Shown here piece after piece: positions 1 through 7,624 of a stretch of 11,189 nt of DNA. A program made the position numbers and the translations under genes. The DNA is from an uncultured Bacilli bacterium (GTDB taxonomy: Bacteria > Bacillota_I > Bacilli_A > RF39 > UBA660), in contig CALVJE010000028.1 in assembly GCA_944331725.1 (NCBI GenBank), positions 1-11,189 of the forward strand, read 5' to 3'. Positions within the stretch are counted from its first letter, which is position 1, and each line of letters opens with the position of its first letter. The notes beneath the pieces were generated by a model that was not told the DNA's origin, ran no database searches, and saw nothing but the letters and a program-made list of their open reading frames with translations.

Positions 1-542
1 ATAAAAAAGAAGGTCATAAAGTTTGGAAATTTTTAGATGAGATTGAGCCTTACAAATATCATTCTAAATCTTTTAATGATATCCTACTTACTGATAACTC
101 TTATAAAACTAATATTGTTATAAGTAAAACGGATGGTGTTAGTGAACCCTGGATTATTGTTACTAATGGTTCTACTAAAAGAGCCATTAAAGATTATGGT
201 TATCGTTTTGGTGCTATTGAATCAGTATTTAAAAATCAAAAATCTAATGGCTTTTATATTGAATCTGTTGTTAAAGCAGACTTAGATTATTTTACTTCTA
301 TGTATACTCTTGTTTGTTTTTCTACTCTTTATTTAACTATATTAGGGGCAGACTATTCTAAAAATAATAGTTGTTATAAAACTGTTAAAATTACTACTCA
401 TAAATATTTTATAGAAAATGGTATAAGGGTAAAGAAAAGAGTAATGTCTTTATTTAATACAGGACTTACTCTATTTCATCTAGCTTTTAATTCCTCGAAA
501 TACATTAGGCTTCCCTTTTCTTTTACTCTTTATGATATTTAA
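1..542 (+). CDS. DDE transposase, C-terminal part (5' end outside window)
   Basis: The frame is open from base 3 to the TAA at 540-542 (179 residues visible), so the start lies left of the window; the ATG at 300 is internal. Around residues 65-87 is the signature of the last catalytic block of IS4-like DDE transposases: an aromatic/Arg stretch (YGYR), Glu73 as the probable third catalytic acid, Lys80 seven residues later, then a hydrophobic 'NGFYIES' segment. PWIIVTN at 49-55 resembles the strand that often precedes this block. The Arg-to-Glu spacing is one longer than the textbook Y-(2)-R-(3)-E-(6)-K signature, so the exact IS family is not assigned. The frame ends normally with no internal stop. 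It is convergent with the broken gene to its right, from which a bidirectional terminator separates it. I cannot see the IS ends or a target duplication. Confidence 0.75.
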   Translation, partial: KKEGHKVWKFLDEIEPYKYHSKSFNDILLTDNSYKTNIVISKTDGVSEPWIIVTNGSTKRAIKDYGYRFGAIESVFKNQKSNGFYIESVVKADLDYFTSMYTLVCFSTLYLTILGADYSKNNSCYKTVKITTHKYFIENGIRVKKRVMSLFNTGLTLFHLAFNSSKYIRLPFSFTLYDI

Positions 543-591
543 AAAATTTTTAAACTACTAAAGTTCTTTTTGTCGTGGTTTAATTTATACT

Positions 592-629
592 AAAAAGTGT
601 AACTTATGATACCAAAAGTTACACTTTTT
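592..629. terminator. Bidirectional intrinsic terminator
   Basis: A perfect 14-bp inverted repeat (AAAAAGTGTAACTT at 592-605 and AAGTTACACTTTTT at 616-629) encloses a 10-nt loop. The A5/T5 ends make it a terminator in both directions. It lies between the convergent transposase (+) and the surface-protein pseudogene (-), 50 bp after the transposase stop. It could instead be part of the IS right end, but the U-tract and the convergent position favour termination. Confidence 0.8.
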
Positions 630-726
630 CTATTTTTATCATCATTGTTACCAACTCATACACTATTGGTCGTACTTTTATATCCATTTTCCCTTTATTT
701 TTCAACACTTTTACTAAAACTGTCCG

Positions 727-2480
727 TTACTCAGATAAGGTGAAAGGATTATTTTTAGTTCCATCTCCTCCTGTTATTACGACGTTAGATTTTATAAATA
801 TTACTGGGCGAACGCCATAAAGCTTAGATCGAGGAGTATTACTTCCAATACCTCCATTAATACCCATATAATTTACATTAAAACCATTTGGAGTTAAAGT
901 CCAATAACTGCCATTATTTCTATTATTAAATTGTCCTGTCATTAATTCGCCAACACGAAGTAAGCCTACTTTAGCATTTGTAGTATATGAAGTTGTACCA
1001 CTCATATTAGTATCAGTATATTTAGCTAGTTTATATGAAGTACCACTTCCTATTTTTCCTAAATACCAAGTATTATTTTCTTCAATCATTTCAACTTCAT
1101 TACTTGCTAGATAAACCTCATTGTTTAAATAGTCTTGATTTAAGAATACACCAATAGTTCTTTTGTCTGAATATAATTCTTGTATTTCACTATCAAAAGC
1201 TGAGTTAACAAAATTTCCAGAACTCTTTAATGGCTCTGCACTTGCTATTTTTGTTAAATTTTCTACTTCATGGCTTACTATTCTATATAAATTATTCTCG
1301 CCAATTCCAAAACTTATATACTCACCACTATATCGCAAATTTAATGGTGTCCCTGATAGATTTGTATCATTGTCTCCATCTAATCTATATGGATTATTTA
1401 CGGTTCCATCTCCGCTTACTATTTTGATATCAGGTTTTAGGTTTATAACTGGTCTAATACCACTTAATGAAGAAATATTAGTAGAAGTACTACTCTCTTT
1501 ATTATTATCAATTATTCTAATAGTATTTTGATTAATTGGTGTTAAAGTCCACCACTTAAGTCCATTATTTAAATAACCATATCCATATATACCTGATCCT
1601 TGTTGACTACATTGATATTCGTACATACTAAGTAGCCCTACTGCATTTGTTGATATATTATTACCAATTGGTCTTTCTATGCTACCTAATTCCGCATCAT
1701 CAATAGTTGCATCCCACTTAGCATCTGTTACAATAAATTTTTCATAGTCTCTTAAGTTACTAAGAAAGCCATCTACAGTTGTATCATTAAGCCATTCTTT
1801 TACATAACTTTCTTCAAAAGCACTACTATCATTATCATATGAGATAGCGCTTATATTCCATTATGTTATTAATTTAACTGTTTTTTCTTTATTATTAACA
1901 CTAACTGCTCTCCATAACTTTCCACTATACCATATATAATTATTGGGAGTACCTGTGATAAAGGTATCAACTCCATCATCATAAGTATCGCCATATTCCC
2001 CTTGATCCACCAATACTACTTCTGCTACTGTAGGGTCTTGGGCTTACTACTAGAATTATTCTTTACTTTTATCTTATAGGTATTACTACTACCTGCACTA
2101 CCACTTGCAGTTAAATTACTTCCTATCACCTCCATTGGTATATTTATTCCATCTTCTGTTTTATATCCAGCTTCTACTCCATTAGGTAAGCTTCCTACAT
2201 AATAAAAATTAAACCTTGCTGTTCTATTATTAGGATTACTTAATGTAACAGTAAATTCTTTAGTCTCTCCTTCTCCCACTACTAACTTATTTCCTTCAAC
2301 ACCATCTACTTCTAACTTATAAGTTAAATTACCTGTAACAATACTAATTGCATTACTCTTCTCTTTTGATACTGTAAACATTGCATAAGAAAAGTATCCT
2401 CCTACTACTAATAAAGTTATTATAATCATAGCTATCATATATATTTTACTAAAACTTGTCTCTAATAATAATCTTTTCAT
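727..2480 (-). pseudogene. Broken membrane-anchored surface protein with two repeated domains
   Basis: Read from ATG 2480 (GAGG at 2486-2489, 5 nt upstream) the product starts with a short basic stretch and one membrane helix (about residues 13-34). An extracellular beta-type region follows (YAMFTVSKEKSNAISIVTGNL), reminiscent of the start of TasA/camelysin-like proteins. That frame stops at 2025-2027. The homologous continuation (DPTVAEVVLVDQG...) is in another frame from about 2037, consistent with loss of one base near 2035-2045. A second lesion is an in-frame TAA at 1861-1863, likely a former CAA. From 1860 the frame is open to TAA 727-729. The distal part has two repeats, each with a 'VGLL' line, a WTLTP line, and a [IV]RPVI...GDGTxNNPxxL ending (near 1380-1460 and 730-810). 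This style resembles surface proteins with DUF6273-like repeats; the name is uncertain. Two independent lesions suggest decay, although assembly errors are possible. The function is unknown. Confidence 0.7.
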
Positions 2481-2579
2481 AATTACCTCACTTTCATTAC
2501 ACTAAAAAAGAATATAATAATTCTCTTACTCTATTCTTATTACACTATGAAAGAAAGTAATTTTATTACTTAGATTAGG

Positions 2580-2604
2580 GTTAAATGCCCCTCCCCCATT
2601 TAAC
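2580..2604 (-). other. Hairpin with G-rich loop upstream of the pseudogene
   Basis: Perfect 8-bp arms GTTAAATG (2580-2587) and CATTTAAC (2597-2604) enclose a nine-base loop that reads GGGGAGGGG on the - strand. It lies about 100 nt upstream of the pseudogene start and downstream of the rubrerythrin terminator. No T-tract follows, so it is not an obvious terminator. It may be a leader RNA structure or a DNA site. The rest of the 2481-2683 gap shows no convincing ORF or clear promoter. Confidence 0.4.
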
Positions 2605-2683
2605 TATTTGTAAACAGGTGTTAGCACATTTTTTCTCCATCTAAAACCACTTCTTTCTTATTCTCGTTAACTTAATAATAACA

Positions 2684-2711
2684 GAAAAAAAGAACTTAGA
2701 CAAGTCCTTTT
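2684..2711 (-). terminator. Intrinsic terminator of the redox operon
   Basis: On the - strand the sequence runs AAAA-GGACTT, loop GTCT, AAGTTC, then seven T. The core is six pairs including one G·U, extended by A-T pairs. The first arm overlaps the rubrerythrin stop codon (2710-2712), so transcription ends immediately after rubrerythrin and the pseudogene is a separate unit. Confidence 0.8.
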
Positions 2712-3252
2712 ATTCATAGTTATTAGCTTTAACTTCCATAAAGCTTCTTGGATGACTACATACTGGACATACATCAAGTGCATCTTTACCAACATATACG
2801 TGTCCACAATTACGACAAATCCAAATCTTATCTCCATCTTTATGGAATACTCTATCATCTTTAACATTCTTAAGAAGTGTTAAGTATCTTTCTTCGTGTT
2901 CTTTTTCAATCTTTGCAACACTTTCAAAAAGATAAGCTATACGAGTAAATCCTTCTTCTCTAGCAGTTTCTGCAAAGCCTTTATACATATCAGTCCACTC
3001 ATAGTTTTCACCAGCAGCTGCATCTTCTAAGTTAGTCATAGTATCAGGAATATCTCCTCCGTGTAATTCCTTAAACCAAAGTTTAGCGTGTTCTTTTTCA
3101 TTGTTAGCAGTTTCTTCAAAAATAGCTGCTATTTGTTCATAACCATCTTTACGAGCTTTACTAGCATAATAAGTATACTTATTACGAGCTTGACTTTCTC
3201 CTGCAAAAGCAGTCATTAAATTTTGTTCAGTTTTTGATCCTTTTAATTCCAT
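2710..3252 (-). CDS. rbr: Rubrerythrin
   Basis: A cytoplasmic non-haem di-iron peroxidase that reduces hydrogen peroxide to water in anaerobes, using electrons delivered through its rubredoxin centre. At 180 residues it has the usual length. The N-terminal four-helix domain carries the expected ligands: Glu19, Glu52 with His55 (ENNEKEH-type helix), Glu82/Glu95, and Glu116 with His119. The C-terminal rubredoxin-like domain has CxxC pairs at Cys146/Cys149 and Cys162/Cys165. This is the classical order (di-iron then rubredoxin), not reverse rubrerythrin. AAGAAGG at 3260-3266, 7 nt from the ATG, supports the start. It is the last gene of the regulator-hydrogenase-rubrerythrin operon: 41 bp after the hydrogenase stop, no promoter visible in between, and a terminator at its own stop. 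Expression should therefore follow the Fur-type box at 4983-4997. Confidence 0.96.
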   Translation of the reverse strand: MELKGSKTEQNLMTAFAGESQARNKYTYYASKARKDGYEQIAAIFEETANNEKEHAKLWFKELHGGDIPDTMTNLEDAAAGENYEWTDMYKGFAETAREEGFTRIAYLFESVAKIEKEHEERYLTLLKNVKDDRVFHKDGDKIWICRNCGHVYVGKDALDVCPVCSHPRSFMEVKANNYE

Positions 3253-3280
3253 TAATATACCTTCTTTCTATATTTTTATT

Positions 3281-3309
3281 TATATTAAGGAGATTATTCT
3301 CCTAATATA
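3281..3309 (-). other. Hairpin at the hydrogenase-rubrerythrin junction
   Basis: Arms TATATTA/TAATATA and GGAGA/TCTCC form 12 pairs with one bulged base around a 4-nt loop (3294-3297). The hydrogenase stop codon (3294-3296) lies in the loop. No T-run follows on the - strand, so a terminator is unlikely. An intercistronic structure that processes or stabilises the downstream rubrerythrin mRNA is an inference. Confidence 0.5.
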
Positions 3310-4592
3310 TCACTTCTATCCTTAAAATTAGTATGAATAATTTTTAAGGCTTTAGGACTATTTGGATAATCTAGATAAGTTTTATAGATGTTTATTACAT
3401 CAGGATTTTCATAACAAAATCTAATATTATTAGAATTATCATCTTTTGTTAAAGCTTCTCCTCTTTCTAGATTTATCTCATTCATTTTTGCTATTGGTGC
3501 TAATACTTGTCCTCCACCACCAACACAACCATTAGGACAGTTCATAACTTCAATAAAGTCATAACTATCTAATTCTTTTAGTATTTCTTCTAAACTAGGC
3601 ATACCAGTAACGGCTGCAACACGTAAATTATATGGTCCAATATTTACCGTTGCTCTTTTTATTGTACCACTTTTAGTATTTTCTGCAAAGTCTAAAAAGT
3701 TAATTATTTTATCATCTCCTGTTAAAAGATAATTAGCACATCTTAAAGTCGCTTCCATTACTCCACCACTTCTTCCAAAGATAGATCCAGAACCACTACC
3801 TTTTGAGAAAAGAGGTGAAAATTCACTTGGTGTTACTTTAGTTATATCAATATTAGATTCTTTTAATAACATAACTAATTCATTTGTTGTAATAGCAATA
3901 TCCATACCCATTTCTGTTCTTTTAATTTCAAATTTCTTAGATGTACAAGGAACTACTACTACATTTATTACATTTTTCTTATCAAATTCATTCATCTTTA
4001 AAAAGTATGTATTTAGTAATGATGATTGTATACCTATTGGACTTTTAACAGTCGATAAATGTTCTATTTTTTCAGGATGATATATCTCAAGATATTTAAC
4101 CCAAGAAGGACAACAAGAAGTAAACATAGGAAGTGTTTTTTTATTTTTTAATCTATTTACTAATTCTGTCGCTTCTTCCATTACTGTCATATCTGCTCCA
4201 AAAGTAACATCAAAAACATAATCAAATCCTACTTCTTTTAAGGCTCCTACTAATTCTTTTTCTAAAAAAGTACCAACTTCTAAATTAAAGCCTTCACCAA
4301 TTGATGATCTAATAGCAGGTGCAATTGAAATAGTAACAATTTTCTCTGTATCGTGTAAATAATTAAGTACTTTTTTATAATCATATTTAGGAACTAGTGA
4401 AGCAACAGGACAATTTAGTATACACTGTCCACAATTTATACATACTGCTTCCTTAGCTTTTTTATCATCATAGTTAATACCTACTACTTCTTTACAAATT
4501 GTTTTACATCTACCACAGTTTATACATCTTTCTTTTATTCTTTTTATACTTTCATTATCTTCATCAATCCTAACAGCATTACTTAAATCCAT
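3294..4592 (-). CDS. [FeFe]-hydrogenase with two N-terminal [4Fe-4S] clusters
   Basis: Catalyses reversible proton reduction/H2 oxidation, probably with ferredoxin-type electron partners in the cytoplasm. In the 432-residue reading, a 2x[4Fe-4S] ferredoxin domain (Cys23/26/29/33 and Cys51/54/57/61) precedes the H-cluster domain. Its three signatures are TSCCPSW (Cys160 proton relay, Cys161 ligand), VPCTSKKFE (Cys216) and EVMNCPNGCVGGGGQ (Cys352, Cys356). The other relay residues seem present: Glu140, Glu143 and Ser184 by analogy with clostridial CpI. The C-terminal region, about 402-421 (IYKTYLDYPNSPKALKIIHT), is an iron-hydrogenase small-subunit domain fused in. The usual Met of signature 2 is Val, and signature 3 has Asn for Ala and V for P after GGGQ, so it is somewhat divergent. 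I prefer ATG 4592, 4 nt after the regulator stop, with AAGGGA 10 nt upstream. ATG 4631 would add 13 residues and overlap the regulator by 35 bp with no good binding site. The maturases HydE/F/G are not in the window. Confidence 0.93.
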   Translation of the reverse strand: MDLSNAVRIDEDNESIKRIKERCINCGRCKTICKEVVGINYDDKKAKEAVCINCGQCILNCPVASLVPKYDYKKVLNYLHDTEKIVTISIAPAIRSSIGEGFNLEVGTFLEKELVGALKEVGFDYVFDVTFGADMTVMEEATELVNRLKNKKTLPMFTSCCPSWVKYLEIYHPEKIEHLSTVKSPIGIQSSLLNTYFLKMNEFDKKNVINVVVVPCTSKKFEIKRTEMGMDIAITTNELVMLLKESNIDITKVTPSEFSPLFSKGSGSGSIFGRSGGVMEATLRCANYLLTGDDKIINFLDFAENTKSGTIKRATVNIGPYNLRVAAVTGMPSLEEILKELDSYDFIEVMNCPNGCVGGGGQVLAPIAKMNEINLERGEALTKDDNSNNIRFCYENPDVINIYKTYLDYPNSPKALKIIHTNFKDRSDILGE

Positions 4593-4596
4593 AACT

Positions 4597-4968
4597 TCAC
4601 TTTCCCTTACAACTTTTACATATACCTTCATAAACCAAATTTATTCTTTTAACATCATCTAATTTAGAAGAAGATAATAATTTATCTATTAGGTATTTAT
4701 TAAAAGAAACATCTTCAATTCTTTTACATTTTAAACAATAGAAATGAAAGTGTTCTCTATTATAATCATAATGTATCCCATCACTACATTCTATTTTAAT
4801 GACTATATTATCATCTACTAATTTATTAACTGTTCTATATACAGTCGCTTGTCCTATAGAAGGATATTTAGCATTAATTAATTCTACTAATTCTTTCATT
4901 GTAGGATGAGTATAACAATTTTTAATTATTTCTAATATAATTTCTCTTTGTTTAGTTTTTCTTTCCAT
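4597..4968 (-). CDS. Fur-family metal-dependent repressor, PerR-like
   Basis: A 123-residue winged-helix repressor of the Fur/PerR family. The N-terminal DNA-binding domain ends with the recognition helix ATVYRTVNKL (residues 41-50). The structural zinc site is complete: Cys78/Cys81 and Cys117/Cys120. Putative regulatory metal ligands are His21 (HPT), Asp68, His73, His75 and Asp86. They align with B. subtilis PerR His37, Asp85, His91, His93 and Asp104, although the Asp68-His73 spacing is one residue shorter. Two aspartates favour a peroxide sensor over an iron-sensing Fur, but Arg45 occupies the place of PerR Asn61, as in Fur. AAGGTG, 6 nt upstream, supports ATG 4968. An in-frame ATG at 4998 would lie at the predicted transcription start, within the palindrome flanking the operator, and is rejected. 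First gene of the operon with hydrogenase and rubrerythrin, and very probably autoregulated. Confidence 0.92.
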   Translation of the reverse strand: MERKTKQREIILEIIKNCYTHPTMKELVELINAKYPSIGQATVYRTVNKLVDDNIVIKIECSDGIHYDYNREHFHFYCLKCKRIEDVSFNKYLIDKLLSSSKLDDVKRINLVYEGICKSCKGK

Positions 4969-4982
4969 TATTAACACCTTAT

Positions 4983-4997
4983 TGATAATTATTATCA
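4983..4997 (-). promoter_or_regulatory. Fur-type operator (7-1-7 box)
   Basis: TGATAATTATTATCA is an exact 7-1-7 match to the Fur box consensus TGATAATnATTATCA, extended to a 9-1-9 palindrome (4981-4999). It covers the expected transcription start just downstream of the -10 element, so a bound repressor would block initiation. The classical PerR box (TTATAATnATTATAA) differs at one position in each arm. It lies directly in front of the regulator gene, which points to autoregulation and control of the whole operon. Confidence 0.9.
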
Positions 4998-5002
4998 ATT
5001 AA

Positions 5003-5031
5003 ATTATAGTAAATTTAAAAATCAATGTCAA
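5003..5031 (-). promoter_or_regulatory. Consensus sigma-A promoter of the regulator-hydrogenase-rubrerythrin operon
   Basis: On the - strand TTGACA (5026-5031) is separated by exactly 17 nt from TATAAT (5003-5008): both hexamers are perfect. The expected start is about 4996, inside the Fur-type box. A perfect promoter under a repressor fits an operon that is silent until derepressed and then strongly expressed. Confidence 0.9.
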
Positions 5032-5032
5032 T

Positions 5033-6179
<1,147 letters not shown>

Positions 6180-6184
6180 CTATA

Positions 6185-6208
6185 GAAAAAGAAGGCTAAC
6201 CTCTTTTT
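6185..6208 (-). terminator. Possible weak terminator or attenuator between the GreA-like gene and tgt
   Basis: On the - strand an A-run followed by GAGG, loop TTAG, CC-T-TC and five T folds into about nine pairs with one bulge. It overlaps the stop codon of the GreA-like gene. Most of the T-run is used up by the stem, so termination would be partial at best. tgt has no room for its own promoter in the 25-bp gap and probably depends on read-through. Confidence 0.3.
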
Positions 6209-7563
6209 TTCTTTTGATATGTAAGAGGATCATCTGCTATTACCTCACACATATTATTATTGATATTATAAACAATACCATCTCCACCTGTTGTATTATT
6301 ACTTAACTTTGAAAAATAGTTATAAGAAAAGCTTTGATTATCCTTAAGTCCAATAAGCTCTTGTCCTAAAGGACTAATCGCTTCAATATAATCAGTATTA
6401 ATTTCTGTAGAGACAGCTTCATTAATAATCTCTACTCTTCTAGATTGAACCTCTCCATCTTCAAAGGTCATAATACTAACTTTACTACCAATACCTATTG
6501 TTTTATCTGTTGGTGGAGTTGCGATTTTAGCCTCTCTAAGTAATTTATTGACAACAACAAGTCTTTTAATAACAGACTGAGAATTAGAATATATCTTTTC
6601 TTCTCTATTAACCATTCTATTATCAATTTCTACAATTTTTCCTCTATAACAAATTGAAGTTTTACTCTTATTTTTTCTATAATAGTATTTCTCATCAATA
6701 ACATTGCCTATTTTTTTACCAACAATTCTTGAAAAAGCCAAACTATTAGCATCTATTTCTTTACTAACGTCAATTTCATCTTTATCAACTATCTCATATT
6801 TTTTTACTTCTCCTTTTTGAGTTTCTAAACTTATAATAGACCCTATCATTATTTTATTTTCATATCTCTTTAGTTTTGGTAAAAAATAAAGTAAACGTTC
6901 CCTTTCTTCTTTTAACAGATTAAATTGACTTATTGTTATTTCCTTTCTTTTTTCTAATTCTTCACGATTATTTTCAGCATAAGCTTTCTTTCTTAATATT
7001 CTTTGTTTTTTAGATATACGAGCAGATTTAGATCTTGATGTTATAAAATGAATGCTATGACTATCTTGTCTGACAACATCAAATATTTTACCCGTTACAG
7101 TAATTGCAGACTTTTTACCTGGTAAAGAAACTATATATGAAAAATCATCATCTTTTCTTTTTCCTAAAACAGCTTTACCAATATCACTATCAATAGAAAT
7201 ATAACCATTATCACAATTAATATTGGTTCTTGTAAGACCTATTGAATTTTGGACTAAAGTATAACTTTCATACTCAGAAGTATCATCATAAAAAACTGTA
7301 AATTCACTACCACATTCAATAGTATCTGAATTATTTAAAGTCATAAACTCATTTTCTCTTAAAGTTCGTTTATATATATCTAAACTTTTACATATAGCAT
7401 TATAGTCATCTACTTCTTTAGTTGTATCTGTATATTTTAAAAATCCTAAATCCATTGATGACTTTTCACAGTCTTTTAAATAACTTTCATAATCTCTCTT
7501 TTTCTCTTCAAGACGTAATATTTCTTTTCTTAAAGCTTTTACTTGTTCTGGTATTAATATCAT
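6196..7563 (-). CDS. Multidomain GreA/GreB-like protein with three FKBP-like repeats
   Basis: A 455-residue soluble protein whose architecture looks like three GreA-type units in a row. Each has a charged helical, probably coiled-coil segment (about 4-72, 180-236 and 318-346) followed by a domain resembling the GreA C-terminal (FKBP-like) fold. The domains begin IECGSEF (82), IMIGSII (238) and IGIGSKV (356). The third is the clearest, with the typical 'SPLGQELIGL' line (397-406); the first has 'DIGKAVLGK' (127-135), and the second is eroded ('RIVGKKIGN'). True GreA is about 155 residues with one coiled coil and one such domain, so this is not an ordinary greA. The N-terminal hairpin has acidic residues near its tip (MDLG, 37-40), but the GDLxEN motif of the cleavage factor is not evident. 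A role at the RNA polymerase secondary channel is inference from family. AGGGGGA, about 7 nt upstream of ATG 7563, supports the start. A 61-bp gap precedes it. Confidence 0.7.
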   Translation of the reverse strand: MILIPEQVKALRKEILRLEEKKRDYESYLKDCEKSSMDLGFLKYTDTTKEVDDYNAICKSLDIYKRTLRENEFMTLNNSDTIECGSEFTVFYDDTSEYESYTLVQNSIGLTRTNINCDNGYISIDSDIGKAVLGKRKDDDFSYIVSLPGKKSAITVTGKIFDVVRQDSHSIHFITSRSKSARISKKQRILRKKAYAENNREELEKRKEITISQFNLLKEERERLLYFLPKLKRYENKIMIGSIISLETQKGEVKKYEIVDKDEIDVSKEIDANSLAFSRIVGKKIGNVIDEKYYYRKNKSKTSICYRGKIVEIDNRMVNREEKIYSNSQSVIKRLVVVNKLLREAKIATPPTDKTIGIGSKVSIMTFEDGEVQSRRVEIINEAVSTEINTDYIEAISPLGQELIGLKDNQSFSYNYFSKLSNNTTGGDGIVYNINNNMCEVIADDPLTYQKKKRG

Positions 7564-7593
7564 TATAATTCCCCCTTCACTAACGACTATGAT

Positions 7594-7622
7594 ATGATAC
7601 CATATTTTTTTAATTTAGTAAA
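7594..7622 (-). promoter_or_regulatory. Candidate promoter before the GreA-like gene
   Basis: On the - strand TTTACT (7617-7622) and TATCAT (7594-7599) are 17 nt apart, each one or two bases from consensus. They sit in the largest gap (61 bp) of this gene run, so an internal promoter is plausible. The match is weak and could be chance in AT-rich DNA. Confidence 0.3.
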
Positions 7623-7624
7623 GT

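Noticed and set aside
619..687. A 22-codon ORF on the - strand (starts MDIKVRPIVYE) preceded by AAAGGG
   Set aside because: Very short, with the binding site only 3 nt from the ATG and an end inside the bidirectional terminator; no recognisable family. Possibly a remnant, but not supported as a gene.
1163..1531. Open frames on the + strand within the surface-protein pseudogene
   Set aside because: They are antisense shadows: the - strand reading shows clear repeated protein motifs, and the + frames have no supported ribosome binding site.
1861..1863. Stop codon read-through or a reassigned code in the surface protein
   Set aside because: TAA is the normal stop for most genes in the window, and the same gene also carries a frameshift, so decay or sequence error is simpler.
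2025..2045. Programmed -1 frameshift in the surface protein
   Set aside because: No X-XXY-YYZ slippery heptamer is present in the required frame at the junction and no downstream stimulatory structure is evident.
2617..2630. TTAGCAC resembling half of a CIRCE (HrcA) element
   Set aside because: The second inverted half (GTGCTAA after nine bases) is absent and no chaperone gene follows.
2667..2867. Open frame on the - strand overlapping the rubrerythrin 3' end
   Set aside because: Alternative frame of the rubredoxin domain of rubrerythrin; it would run through the intrinsic terminator.
4969..4998. Longer start of the regulator gene at ATG 4998
   Set aside because: It would place the start codon at the predicted transcription start and within the palindrome flanking the Fur-type operator, whereas ATG 4968 has AAGGTG at correct spacing.
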